Assembly: GCA_021397835.1 (NCBI GenBank)
Contig: JAJFZO010000896.1
Location: 6,054,501 to 6,118,500 of the forward strand
From: Moringa oleifera
Taxonomy: Eukaryota; Streptophyta; Magnoliopsida; Brassicales; Moringaceae
Direction of reading: 5' to 3'
DNA: 64,000 nucleotides
Part shown: piece after piece, positions 14,131 through 27,910 of the stretch
Position numbering within the stretch: the stretch's first letter is position 1
Layout: each line of letters begins with the position of its first letter
Notes under the pieces: model-generated
The model's input: the letters and a program-made list of their open reading frames with translations, nothing else
Told to the model about the DNA's origin: nothing
Databases searched by the model: none
Translations under genes and position numbers: made by a program

Positions 14131-16526
14131 TAGACGTGATTGTAAGTACAAGACGAGCCCAACGATAGCCTAGCAGCAATAGTTGATGTATAGGGAGCCC
14201 AATAAGGACCATGGGGTTTTCGCTAGAGTAGACAGATGCTCGCTCAAACTTTAGGGAAACTCAACATCTGCCAAGTTATTTTTTGTGGTACAATTGCTAG
14301 TGTCAGTAAATGCTAATGCTAGCATTGGGGGAGCCTAACGATGACCCCGTGATAGTCACTAGCATTAGGAGAGCCCAATGACTACTATTAAGTAATCGCT
14401 CATACTAGTAAATGGTAGCATGACCACTAGAGCAACTTAGTAACGAACTAGCGATAGTTGCTAGAGCTAGCAGACATCAGCATTAGGTTCTCTTAGCGAG
14501 CAGCCAACAATTTTCATTGCATAGGTAGACATGAAGGCAAGCATTAAAGGGGCCAAACAATGGCCTAGCAGCAGTAATAAGCACTAAGAGAGCCTAAGAA
14601 CTTCTATGGGCATATTGCTGGTGTAAGCAGACGTTTGCACCAGCTTTAAGGGAATCTAGCGGCAAGTCACCCTTATTGTTATAGGGTAGTTATAAGTGTT
14701 CGCAGGCGTCAGCACCAGCAATGGAGGAACCTAAAGACTACTAGCTATTATTGCAAGGCAGTTGCTAATGTCAGTACATGGTAGTGCTAGCACTAAGGGA
14801 GCTCAACGATAACTTAATTACAATCGTTGGGAGAGCCCAACAACTACTGCTGGGCGATTGTTAATGCTGGTAAATGGCAGTGTAAGCACTAGGGGAGCTC
14901 AACGATGACCCAGCGATAATCACTGATACTATTAAACATTAGCACTAGGTTACCCCAATAATGGTCCAACGGTATTCGCTGGCACAAGTAGACGTGCCGG
15001 TAAGCATTAAAAGAGCCTAATGATAGCCTAGTAGTAGTGTTTAGCACTAGAAGAGCCTAATGGCTACTACAAAGAAGTTGTTGGTGTTGGCAAACGCTTG
15101 CATCAGCTTTGAGGAACCCAACGATTGCCTAACTTCTACTGTGGGATAGTTACCAGTGTTGGTTGACATCGACACCAATACTAAGGGAATTATAGGACTT
15201 CCCAGCAATTGCTACGGCCAAGTTGCTGGTATCAGTACGCATTAGTACGAAAATAAAAGAGCCTAGCTATGACCCAATGATGGTCACTCGCGTTGGGAGA
15301 GCCCAATGATAACTGCTGAGTAGTCTTTAGTGCTTGTGCAAACTATCGCAAGCACTAGGGGAGCTTAACAGTGATGACTCAATGGTAGACATAAGCATTG
15401 GGAGAGCCTTACCACTATTACTAGGTGATTGTTAGCTGTGGCAAACATTTGCATAGGGTTCCCTCAGCGATGGTCTAGTGGCAATCACGGGCAAAGGCAA
15501 ATGCGAGGGCAAGCAGTAAAAGAGCCCAACGATGACCTAAAAGGTGTAGTAGATATTAGAAGAGCCCAATGACTGCTACAAGGAAGTTGCTAGTGCTAGC
15601 AAGTGCTAGCACCAACTATGGTGGAACCTAATGACTATCGAGCTTTTATCGTAGGGTGGTAGCTGGTGTTGTTAAACGCTAGTACCTGTACTAGAGGAAC
15701 CCAGGGATTGCCGTGCTATTGCCATGGGTAGTTATGAAAGTCAATAAACACCAATTTTAGCATCGAAGAAGCCCAATGATGACCCCATGAAAGTCGCTGG
15801 CATTGGCATAGCCCAACGATTATAGTTGGGCAGTCGTGGATATTGGTTGCAGCCAATGCCGATACTAAAGGAGCTCAGTGATGACCCAGCAATGTCATCG
15901 GTGCTAGCAAACATATGGCCAGTGCTGCAATAGAGGAGCTCAGTAATGATGACTTAATGACAATCGCAGGCATTATGAGAGTCCTATGACTACTATTGGA
16001 CAATTGCTGGCACTAGCAAACATCTACACTAAGTTCCCCCAATGATGGCCAATGCACAATCGCAAGCAAAGCTAAATGTGAGGGCAAGCACTAAAGGAGC
16101 CCAGCAATGGTCTAGAAGCTGTAGTGAGTATTGGGAGAGTCCAACAACTAGTGTGAAGAAGTCACTAGTGCTGGCAGATACTTGACCAACTTCAAGGGAA
16201 ATCAACAACTGCCTAGCTATTACTGTAGGGTAGTTACAAATGTTGGTAGACGCTTGTGTCAGCATTGAGGGAGCCCAAGAATTACCCCATAATAGTCGCT
16301 AGCATTTTGACAGCCCAATGACTACTGTTGGTTAGTCGCTGGCACTGTTAACGGCTAGCGCCATTACTAAAGTTGCTCTATAATAACCCAGTAGTTAGCA
16401 TTAAGAGAGCCCAATGATTTTTGAGCGAAAGTTGCTCGTGTTGGTAGACATTATTGCTAACTTTGAGAAAGCCCAACGATTGCCCAACAACTTTTACAGG
16501 ATAGTTGTTACTGTTGGTAAACACGA

Positions 16527-17600
16527 GCGCTTGCATTTGAAGAACCTTGAAACTGCCTAACAATTGCTATGAGGCAGTTGCTAGTGTCAGTAGATGCTAA
16601 TGGTAGCATTGAGGGAGCCTAACGACATCCCCACGATAGTTGCTAGCATTGGGAAAGCCCAATGCTTGCTGCTGGGGAGTGTCTCACGCTGTTTAAAGCT
16701 AGTGCAGCACTATGGGAGCTTAGAGATGACTTAGTAGCAATCACTGATGCTGGGAGACATCTGCATTAGGCTCCCACAGCGATGACTCACCAATTGTCAC
16801 TAATGAGGGAGAAGAGTCCAACGATGGTGCACTAGTAATAATTGGCATTGGAAAGCATAATGACTGTGGGGGAAGTCCTTCGTGCTAGCAGATGCCGACT
16901 CCTAAACAAGGGGAACCTAGATGCTACCTAGCTATTACTATAGGGTAGTTGCTAGTGTCAGTAGGCATTACTACCAACACTAGGGGAATCCTACGATGAC
17001 ATAATGATGGTTACTGGCATTGGGAGAGCCGAATGTCTATTGCTGGGAAATCACTCGCGTTAAGGCGCTTGCATTTAGAGAACCTTAAAACTGCCTAACA
17101 ATTACTATGGTGTAGTTGCTAGTGTTGGTAGACACTAGTGCTAGCATCGAGGGAGCCTAATGACACCCCTATAATAGTTGCTAGCATTAGGAAAGCCCAA
17201 CCATTACTGCTAGTAATTGTCTCGTGCTGTTTAAGGCTAGTACAGCACAAAGGGAGCTCAGCGATGACCCAGTGGCAATCGCTAACACTAGGAGACATCT
17301 ATGTTGGACTCCCCCAGTGATAACCAAACGACAGTCGCTAATGTAGGTACAAGAATCCAACGATGGTATAGTGGTAGTAGTTGGCATAGAGAGAGCATAA
17401 CAATTGCTACGAGGAAGTCCTTAGTGCTTGTAAACTCTGACGTTAGCACAAGGGGAACCTACATATTACCTCCCTATTATTGCAAGGTAATTGCTGATGT
17501 CTATGGATGCTACTACCAACACTAGGGGAATCCTATGATGACCTAATAATGGTCGCTGGCATTAGGAGAGCCCAATGACTATTGCTACATAGTCATTACT
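16527..17600. repeat. Local 538-bp tandem duplication within family A
   Basis: Two adjacent copies of a ~538-bp segment. The phrase gcgcttgcattt followed by agaaccttgaaactgcc begins at 16527 and again at 17065. Both are followed by the same order of elements, including gtgtctcacgctgtttaa and a ctagtgcagcac element. The same doublet exists at about 58199 and 58740 (spacing 541 bp), so this duplication predates the 40.5-kb super-repeat duplication. The right edge is approximate. Confidence 0.72.
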
Positions 17601-20600
17601 GCTAGGAAAGCTTAGTAATGACCCAACACAATCACTACACTCATAAACATCGGTGCTATGGTTTTCCCTAATAGTAGCATAATGATAGTGGCTGGCATAG
17701 GTAAGCACGATGGTAAGCACTACAAGAACTCAATGATGGCTTAATAGGAGTAGGAAGCACTAAAAAAGCCTAACGACTGATGCAAGACAATCGCTGACGC
17801 TAGTAGATGCTCACTCTAGCTTTGGGGGAACCCAACAATTGCCTAGCTAAGGTAGTGAGACAGTTGTTGGTGCTGGTAGGTGTAATTACCAATACATGGA
17901 GAACGTAGGGACTACCTAGCTATCAATGAGAGGTAGTTACTGGTGTCAGTAGACTCCAATGCTAGTAAGGGAGAAGCCTTATAATGACCCATGATAGCCA
18001 TTGGCATTGGGATAGCACAACGGCTGGTGCTAAGCAGTCATGGCCATTTGTAGAGGCTAGTGACAGCACTAGGGGAGCTCAGCGATGATTCAATGGTAGT
18101 TGCTAATGTCACTAGACATCTATGATAGGATCTCCTAGTGATGGCCATATGGTAGTCGCTGACATAAGTAGACATGAGGCAAAGTACTACAACGGTCCAA
18201 CAATGACCTAGCAGCAATCGTTGGCATTAAGGAAGCCCATCAATGACTACAAAGAAGTCACTGGTGCTAGCAGACCTCGTGCCAACTTTGAGAGAACCTT
18301 ACAACTGCCCAGCTATTGCTGAGGGGCAGTTGTCGGTGTTTTTAGACATTGATGCTAACACTAAGAGAACTCAAGAACTACTTAACAATTATTATAGGGC
18401 ACTTCTTAGTGTTGATAGACGCTTTTACTACACTAAAGGAGCCCTATGACAACCCTCTAACTGTCCCTAGCATCAATTACTATTAGGTAGTCATTGGCAC
18501 TAGTAGACACTAGCGCTTGCACTGGGGGAGCTTAGCAACAACTTAGCGACAGTTGCTAATGAGGCCTATATCTGTACTAGGTTATCCTTGCGATGGCCCA
18601 ATAGTAATCGTCGGCATAGGTAAATGTGGGGACATGTACTAGTGGAGCCTAATGTTAGCCTAGCATTAGTAGTTAGCATTGAGAAAGCCCAAAGATTGAT
18701 TCGGGGAAGTGCTTAGTGCACGTAGATGTTGACACTAGCTTTATGAGACCTAGTGACGACCTAATTACTTTTGCAGTGCAGTTGTTGGTGTTAGTAAAAG
18801 CTAAAGCTAACACTGAAGGAGTCTAGAGACGACCTTATGGTAGTTGGTGGCATTAGGAATGGCCAATGACTACTGCAAGGCAATTATTGACACTAGTAGA
18901 TGTCAACGCTAACACTAAGGGAGCTTAGCGATGACCTAATAATTGTTGCTATTATTAGCAGACACGAGCGCAAGCATTAAAGAAGCTTAATAATGGCCTA
19001 GCTATAGTAGTTAGCATTAAGAGAGCCCAATGTAGCTACATGGTAGTCGCTGGTGCTAGCAGACGCTTGCGCCAACTTTGGGGGAACCTAACGACTATTT
19101 AGCTACTGCTATAGGGCAGTTGCAGGTGTTAACAGATGCTAATCCTAGCACTAGAGGAACCTAGGGATAGCCCAGCTATAGCAACGAGATAGTTATTGGT
19201 ATCAATAGATGTTAGAAATAGTATCAACGTAGCCCAACGATGACTTCATGATGATTGTTGGCATTGGAAAAGCCTAATGACGATAGTTGGGTAATTGCAT
19301 ACATTAGTAGATGCCGGTATTAATACTCAAAGAGCTGGGTGAAGACCTAACGGCAGTCACTTGTGCTAGTAGGCATCAGTGATGGGCTCTCTATGATGGT
19401 AGAATGGTACTTATTGGCATAGAGAGATGCGATGGTAAGTGCCAGAGGAGTGCAACGACGGCCACATGGAAGTCATAAGGAACCATCAGACTGCCTTGCT
19501 ACTTATGCGATGCTATTGCTAAAGTCAATAGATGCTGAAACCATATTGTGGGAGCCTAATGATGACACCATAATAGCCTCTAATGTTGGGAGAGCCTAAT
19601 GGCTAATGCAAAGCAGTCGCTGTAATCGGTAAATGATTGCACCAACACAATAAGAGCTCAACGATGACCTAGTGGCTTAAAGGCAATCGTTAGTGTAAGT
19701 AGATGCAAAAGTAAGCAGTGGAGAAGCCAAATAAAGGCCTAGTAGCACTAACATGCATTACAATAGCCCAATAACTTTTATAGGTAAGTCAATGGTGCTG
19801 ATAGATGCTTATGCCAACTTTAGGGTAATCTAATAACTTCTAAGCTATAGGTGTGGTGCAATTGCGTGTGTTGGCAAATGATGACACTAAAACAAAAAGA
19901 ACCCAAGGATTGCCCTACTATTACTACGAGGTAGCCACGGTTTCGATAGATGCTAGTGCTAGCACATAGGGAGCCCAACGATGACCTAATGAAGTAACAA
20001 GTAATGAGAGAGCCCAATGACTACTGTTGGGCAATTGCTAATTCTAACAGAAATCTTCACTAAGTTTCCCCAATGATGGCCCTATGGCAGTCGCTGGCAC
20101 TGATAAACATAAGAAGAAGAATCAAAGGAGCCGAACGACAGCCTAGCAATAGTGATTGGTGTTCGGAGATCCTAATGACTGTTGTAGGGAAGTCATTACT
20201 GCTAATAGATGCTTATACCAGTTTTGGAGGAACAAAACGACTACCTAGCGACTTTTGCAATGTTTATTGGTATGAGTAGATGCCAATGCCAGCATCGAGG
20301 GACCTTAACGATGACCTCGTGATAGTTATTGATGTTAGGAGAGCCCAAGGACTACTGCTCAGCAATCATTGATGCTTGTAGTCACTAATGCCAACACTAA
20401 GGAAGCTCAATGATGACTTGGTGGCAATCGCTAGTGCTACCAGACATTTATACCTGGTTCCGACAATGATAGCCCAGCAATAGTTGCTGGCACAAGTTGA
20501 TGAGAGGGCAAGTACTAGAAAAGTCCAACAATGACCTAAAAGTAATTATTGGCGTTAGGAGAGCCAATAACTATTGCGAGGAAATCGTTGACACTAGCAA

Positions 20601-20876
20601 ACTTGGCCTTGGGTTACCCTAACGATGGTCCAATGGCAGTCACTAATAGTAGTTGGCGTTAGGAGAGCTTAATGATTAGCATAGGGAAGTCATTAATACT
20701 TGCCTAACTTTTAGGGAACCTAACGACTACCTTATTATTGTTATAGGGCAGTTACTTGTGTTGGTAGATGCCAACATCAACATGAGGGGAACCTAGGGAC
20801 TTCCCAACTGTTACTATTGGGTAGTTATTTGTATCGATAAACGTTAGTGCTAACGATGAGGTAACCTAACGACAGT

Positions 20877-23800
20877 TGCCTTAGCGCACTTGTTAAGGAG
20901 TCTATCAAGAGATAACAATAAGGGTATGGCCCGCATGAGGTGCTCATGACTTGGCTCGCATTTATGCTCCAACCGCACTTTAGGCCTTCCACCTTTACAA
21001 TGTCCATTAGGGGCACCGTGTCTTACCTTCCATGTCTATAGTTTTTACGATATGGCTCTTTTGGTACATTAGCTAGGCAGTCTCTTAGGGGACAGCGACG
21101 GGAGTCTATTCTACATGGAATGCCGATGGTATGGCTAGCACTTACTGTGGCCGCATGTTGGGCCTTCCATAAATGCGATCCCTGTTAAAGGTAGTAGTGG
21201 CTTGCCTTCTGTGCCCAAGTTTCATGCGACACTCCCTTGCACGCAGGTTCGGTAGTCTATCAAGGGATAACGATGAGGGTCTAGCTTAAATAGGGTGCCC
21301 ATGGCCTTGCTAGCGCACTTAATATGATCACATATTGGGCCCTTAACCCATCATATGCCTTCTAGAGGTGGGTCTGGCTTGCCTCCCGTGCCCATGGTCA
21401 GTGTGATGTGGCTCCCTTGGCACCCTCGCTCGACAGTCCTTTGAGGGACAATAACGAGAGTCTCGCTCATATGAGGCCCAAATGGCTTGGTTAGCATGCC
21501 TTTTGTTGCCACACATTGGGCCATTTGCCTATCTCATGCTTTCAATGCCCATGTTCCACGCATACGACTCTGTTGGCACGCTCGTTAGGCAATCTATTGA
21601 GGGATAATGTTGAGGGTCGAGCTCGCTTAAGGTGCCTATGGCCTAGCTCGCATGCATACTAAGGCAGTCTATCAAGCAACAGTAACGAGGGTCTGGCACG
21701 TATTAGGCACCCATAACCTGGCAGGCGTGCTTAATGCGGTTGCACATTATGCCCGTCACGCATCTCGTACCTCTTAAGGGTAGCCATTGCTTGCCTCTTG
21801 TTCCCATGTTCTGTGCAACGCGGATCTCTTGGCACGTTGTTACATAGTCTATCGAGGGACGACATCGAGGGTTCAGCTCTTGTAAGGCTCCCATGGCTTA
21901 GCTGGCATGCATGCTGGGGCCACACGTTGGGCCATCCACTAATGCTATGCCTATAGGGTAGCCGTGGGTTACGTCCCATGCCCATGGTTCGTGTAGTGCG
22001 GCTAGCTTTGCATGGTCATCGGGTAGTCTATTGATCGATAGAGATGAGAATTTAGCTCACATGGGGTGCCTATTCCTTGGCTGGTGCACTTGTTGCGACC
22101 ACACGTTGGGCCCTCCGTCCATCCCATACTTATTAAAGGTAACCCTGGCTTGCCTCTCATGCTCGTGTTTCATGCGACATGGCACCCTTGGCATGCTCAC
22201 TAGGTAGTTTATTGGGGAATGGCAATGAAGTTTTACTCGCATGGGGCATCCAAGGCCTAGCAACTGCACCTCCTGCACTCGTACGCTAGGCCTTCAACCC
22301 ATGCTACATCTGGTAGGGATAGCCATGGCTCCACGTGGCTCCCTTGCCATGCTCACTAGGGAGTCTATCGCGGGATAGTGAAGAGGGTCTAGCTCTCGTG
22401 GGGCGTCCATGGCCTGGCTGGTGCTTTTACCCGAGCCACTCGTTAAGCCATCCATCTATGTCGTTCGTGCTAGGAATAGCCATGGCATGCTTCTTGTGCC
22501 TATGGTTCATGTGATGTGGCTCTCTTAGCATGCTCATTAGGTAATCTATCGAGGGATAATGATGAGGATCTAGCTTGAGAAGGGCATCCATGGCTTGGCT
22601 AAAGCACCTATTACGACCGCACGCTAGGCCTTTTTCCCATGTAGTGCCTCTTGGTGGTAGCTATGGCTTGCCTCCCATGCCCATGGTCCATGTGATATAA
22701 GTTCCTTACCACACTTGCTAGAAAGTTTCTTAAGGGACACCTTAAAGGTTTGGTCTGTGTGGGGTGCCTATGGTATGGCTGGTGCTAGTTGTGGTCACAT
22801 GTTAGGATTTCCACCCATGCAATGCCAGTTTAGGGTAGTAGTGGCTTGCCATTCATGCCAAAGTTTCATGCGATATGACTCTAATGGCATATAGGCTAAG
22901 CAGTCTATCAAGTTATATTCACAAGAGTCTAGATCGAGTGAAACCCCCATGGCTTAGCAAGTGCGCTTTTTGTGGCCGCATGTTGGTCCCTTCACCCATC
23001 ACTTGCCTTCTAGAAGCAGGTATGGCTTGCCTCTCGTGGTCATGGTCTATGCGACGTAGCTTCTTTGGTATGCTCGCTGAGCAATCTACTGAGTTACAGC
23101 GATGACGGTCTTACTAGCATTAGCCGCCCATGACCTCTTTAGCACGCCTTTTACAGCTGCACACTAGGCCTTTCGCCCATCCCGTGCCATTTTGAGGGAG
23201 CTATGGCTTGCATCTCGCGCCCATGTTCAATGCAACGTGGCTCTCTTGGCATGCTCGTTAGGTAGTCTATCCAGGCACAACATTGAGGATCTAGTTCCCT
23301 TGGGGCGCCCATGGCTTAGCTGGCACATGTGTCGTGGCCACAAACTACGCCTTTCACCCATGCGATGCCCATTAGGGGTAAACGGTAATTGCACCCCAAG
23401 CCCATTGTTTGTGCAATGTGGCTTCCTTTTCATTTTCAATGGGCAGTCCATCCAGCGATAGCTCACGTTGGGCTCGCATGACCTAGCAGGCATGCTCTTT
23501 ACGACTGCATGTTGGGCCTAACAAGGTCCTTTGGCACACTTACTTGGGATTCTGTTGAGGGACAGTGTTAAGGGTCTAGCTCACGTGGGGCACCTATGGC
23601 TTGGCTGGCGAGCCTACTACGGCTGCACACTGGGCCTTCTGCCCAAGCTGTGCCTGTTAGGGATAGCCATGGCTAACCTTTTATGCACATGGCCCGTGGG
23701 ATGCAGCACCTTTGGCACACTCACTAGGGACTATATTGATGGACAATGACAATGATCTAGTTAGACTGGGGTGCCCATGGCCTGGCTAGTGCTCATGTTG

Positions 23801-24891
23801 CGGTGGCACACTAGGCCTTTCGCCTTTGTAATGTGTGCTAATGGCAGCTATTGCTTACCTCCCGTGCTTATGGTCAGTGCGACATGGCTCCTATAGCTCA
23901 CTCGCTAAGCAGTCTATGGAGGGACAACGATGAAGGTCTAGTTCACATGGGGACCTCTGACCTTAATGGTATGGACACTGGGCCTTCCACCCATGCTGTA
24001 TGTGCAAGAAGCAACTATGACTTGCTCTCCTTCATATGGTCCATGCAGCATGGCTTCCTTGGCACACTCGCGAGGTAGTTTATTGAGAGATAGCAATGAG
24101 GATCTACCTCATTTAAGGCGCCCATGGCCTCGTTGGCGAGCTTGTGCGACCACATGCTGGGCCTTCAGCTCATGCTATGCTTATTAGGGTTAGCTGTGTG
24201 TGACCTCTCATGTCCATGGTCCGTGGGATACGGCCTACTTGGCACCTCTCACTGGCTAACGTGCCTATTGGGGCCGCATGCTGGGCCTTCTGCCCCTGTA
24301 GTGTCTACTGGTGGCAGTTGTTACTTGCCTCCCAAGCCCATGGTCCATGCGACAAGGCTCTCATAGCTCACTCACTAGGTAGTCTATCAAGGGACAACAT
24401 GAGAGTCTTGCCCATATAGGTCATCCTTGGCATGGCTAACGACTTTATTACTGCTACATGTCTGGCCTTCAACCCATGCCTTACCGGCAGAGACTAGCCA
24501 TGATTTACCTCACATGCCCAAGTTTTGTGCGACATGGCTCCTTTAGCACATTGGCTGGGCAGTCTGTTGACAAACAGTGATGATGGTCTCGCTCACTTAG
24601 GGTGCCCATGCCCTGGTTGGCTTGCTTGATGCAGCTGCTTAGTAGGTCTTTCGTCCATGCCATGCCCATTGAGGGCAGTCGTGGCTTGCTTCTCATGCCC
24701 ATTGTCCATGCCATAATGCTCTCTTGGCATGCTTACTAGCAGCCCATCGAAGGACAAACATGTAGCAATCGCACTCTAGGCCTTCCATTCAAGTTGTGCC
24801 TACCGTTGGGCTCTTATGGCTAGGCTAGTATGCCTGCTACGGCCGTACATTGGGCCTTCCATCCATGCTGCATTTGTTGGGGGTAGTTGCT
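20877..24891. repeat. Family B satellite block 2 (~22 units, 181-bp period measured)
   Basis: Family B array of about 4 kb. Three consecutive units start with ggtctag or gatctag at 23573, 23754 and 23935, giving 181 bp twice exactly; the next start, at 24101, reflects a ~15-bp loss. The first part (20877-22590) matches 62380-64000 with the same A-to-B entry point inside the 'ttagcacactt' part of the monomer. The copy at 62380 lacks about 0.1 kb, around 63420 relative to 21926-22035. The block ends at a B-to-A junction at 24891. Confidence 0.87.
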
Positions 24892-27830
24892 AATGTAAGC
24901 AAATGCTAGTGCTAGCAATGGTGAGTAAACGCTAGTGCTAGCAACGAAAGAGCTTAGCAATAACTAATGACTATCGTTAGTGTTGGGAGAGCCAAATGGC
25001 TACTACTGTGCAATCGTTAATGCTAGTAAACATTTGCACTGGGTTACACTAAAGATAGCTCAATGGTAGTAGATGGTGCAGGTAGACACGAGGGCAGGCA
25101 CTAAAAAAGCCTAAAGATAGCCTAATAGCACTAATTGATGCTAGTAGAGCCGAACAACTATTACGAGAAAGTCGGTGGTGATGGCATACGCTCAAAACAG
25201 CTTCAAGGGAACCCAATGGTATCTCACGTACTGCTTCGAGGAAATTGTTGGCATTGACAAACGCTAGCACTAACACTAAGGGAACCTAAGGACTATCAAG
25301 TTATTACTGCGTCATAGTGAGTGGTGTCGGTAAATGTTAGTGCTAGCAGTAAGGGAGCCTAACGACGACCCAATGACAGTCGGTAGCGCTAGGGAAGCCC
25401 AATAACTACAACTAGGCAATCATTGACGTCAGTAAACATCTTTATTGGGTTGCCCCAGTGATGGCCCTATGGTCATCGTAGGCATAGATAAATGAGAGGG
25501 CAAGCACTAGAGGAGACCAACGATGGCCTAATAGCACCGGTGGCCCAATGACAATTACGGGGAAGTCATTAGTGCTGGTAAATGCTCGTGTTAACTTCAA
25601 GGGAACCCAATAACTGCTTAGCTACTATTTAGAATAGTAACTAGTGTTATCACACACTAGTGTTAGCATTAAGGGAACCTAAGAACTACTCACCTATTGT
25701 AATGGGGTAGTGATAGGAGTTGGTAGACATTAGTGCTAGCATCAAGGGACCTTAGCGATGACCCCATCACAAATGCTAGCACTGAGAAAACCCAACGACT
25801 ATTTTTAAGAAGTCATTGACATTTATGGATGCTAGTGCCAGCATTAAGGGAGCTAAACGACATCCTAACTTTATAGGAATTATTAACTTCCTTACTGTAG
25901 TTATAGTCTAGTTGTCGATGTTGGCAGATGCTAGCATCACACTAGGGGCACCCAGGGACCACACCGCTATTGCTGCGAGGTAGTTTCTAGTGTTGATAGA
26001 TGCCAGTGCTAGCACCGAGGTAGTCCAGTCAAAACCCAATAATAGTTGCAGGCGTTGGGATAGCCTTAAGACTGTTGTTAGGCAGTCACTAACGTTGGTA
26101 GATATCTGCATTGGGTTGCCCCAATGACAGCCCAATGGCAATTCTTGGAGCAAAAAAGTGCAAGGGCAAGCATTAGAGCATCCCAACGATGGCTTAGCAG
26201 CAGTAATTGGCATAGGAAAGGCCTTACGACAATTGCGAGGAAGTTGTTTGTGTTGGCAGATGCTTAAACTAACTTTAAAGCAACCCAATGACTGCCTAGC
26301 AACTTTTGCGGTGCAGTTACTGGCATCAATAGATGCGAGTGCCAGCATTAAGGGAGCCTAAAAACATCTCAGTGGTAGTTATTGGAGTTAGAAAAGCCTA
26401 ATGACTATTACTGGGTAGATGCCAATGCCAGCACAAGGGGAACATAACAATGATCCAATTGTAGCCACTAGCACTGGCAGACATCTACTCTGGGTATCCT
26501 AGCAATAGCCCAATGACAATCGCTAGCGTACGTAGACATGAGGGCAAGTACTAAGGGAACTCAACGATGGCTTAGTAGTGGTGGTTAGGATTGGGGGAGC
26601 ATAATGACTATTGCATGGCAGTTGCTCATACTTGTAGATGCTTGTGCCAGCTTTGAGGGAAGCCCATGATTGCCTAGCTAGTGCAACAGGGCAATCGCTA
26701 GAGCTTGTAGATGTTAGTGCTAGTACTAAGGGAACCAAGGAACTATGCAATCATTGCTCTGAGGTAGTAGTTAGTATTACTAAACACTAACGCAAGCATC
26801 GATGGAGCCCATTAATAACCCTATGATCGTCACTAGTATAAGAATAGCCCAACGATTGCTACTGGGTAATCCTTAACGCTAGTAGATGCTAGTGGCCATA
26901 CTAAGGGATGTCAACGATGACCCAGCAACATTTGTTGGCATAGGCCGAACATCTATTCTGGGTTCCCCTTGCAATGGCTAGCGGTAGTTGCTTGCACCGA
27001 TAGATGCAACGGTAACTACTAATTGAGCCCAACGACAGCCTAGCAACTGTAGTTAGCATTGCGAGAGCCAATGACGACTACGAAGGATTTTTTAGAGCTG
27101 GCTAAAGCTCATACTCGGCTTGGGGGAACTCAACGACTACCCAGCTATTTTTGCAATATCGTCACTCGTCTTTCTAAATGCTAGTGCCGGCAGTAAGGGA
27201 GCCTAACGATGACCTCGTCATAGTAGGTGGTGTTAGAAGAGCCCAATAACTACTACTGGGCAATCATTAACATCAGTAAATGGTAACGCTAGTACTAGAG
27301 CACCTCAGCAATTACTTAGCGATCATCACTAGTGCTAACAAACATCAGTAGTAGGTTTTCTTAGTGATGGGCTAGCAGAAGTCACTAGCGCAGGTAAACA
27401 CGAGGGCAAGCACTAGAGGAGCCTGACAACGACCTAATAATAGTAGTAGGCACTAGGATAGCCCAACAACTTCTATGGTTACATTACTCATGCTGGCAAA
27501 CACTAGCATTAGCTTTAAGGGAACCCAATGACTACCCAGTTATTATTGCATGATGGTTATAAGTATTGGTAGACACTGGCACTAGCACTAAGGGAACTTA
27601 AGGACTGCCTCGTTATTACTGTAGGGAAATTGCTTATGTCGATAGATGTTAGTGTTAGCATCGGGCTAGCCCACCAATAACCCAATAAGAGTCGCACATG
27701 TTAGGAAGGTCCTATGACTCTTATTAGGTAATCACAGATGCTCGTAGACATCTTTCACTAGGTTGCCTCAGCAATGGCTCCATCATAGTCACTGGTGCAA
27801 GAAGACAAAAAGCAAGCACTAGAGGAGCCT

Positions 27831-27910
27831 AACGACGGCCTTGTAGTGGTAGTTGGCATTGAGAGAGCCCAACGACAGCCTTGCAGTAGTAGGTTGCATT
27901 GAGAGAGCCC
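27831..27910. repeat. 40-bp sub-module in direct tandem duplication
   Basis: Two adjacent 40-bp units, 27831-27870 and 27871-27910, both running from aacgac to gagagagccc with only a few differences. The unit equals one of the recurring sub-modules of family A. This shows directly that single sub-modules can be gained. Confidence 0.85.

Larger units (their letters stand above)
10911..20876. repeat. Family A satellite block 2
   Basis: A ~10-kb family A array. It starts at a B-to-A junction (gttgctgggc followed by tcgatagacactagtgc) that recurs at 50906, and in looser form at 24892. It aligns with 50906-62379 in the second super-repeat copy, and in its first ~5.5 kb with 24892-31000 at an offset of about 14.5 kb. 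It contains a 538-bp tandem duplication (16527-17600) and the empty counterpart of the plastid insertion site (14104-14130). All reading frames in it are short and repeat-derived. Confidence 0.85.
1..22590. repeat. ~40.5-kb super-repeat, copy 1 (part)
   Basis: This stretch (A block 1, B block 1, A block 2, first part of B block 2) recurs in the same block order and with shared local peculiarities at 40490-64000. Offsets measured at landmarks are 40488 (near 911), 40278 (near 4099), about 42590 (near 6041), about 41720 (near 7330), 39995 (at 10911), about 41505 (near 20890) and 41408 (at 22541). Offset changes mark insertions or deletions of satellite units. Confidence 0.78.

Noticed and set aside
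25908..26348. Longest open frame of the window (146 codons, minus strand) as a gene
   Set aside because: It lies wholly in family A, has no recognisable domain, and its peptide pieces (such as LPLGCHWG and SLGCxxACP-type runs) recur in other short frames across the satellite. It is a by-product of repeat composition.
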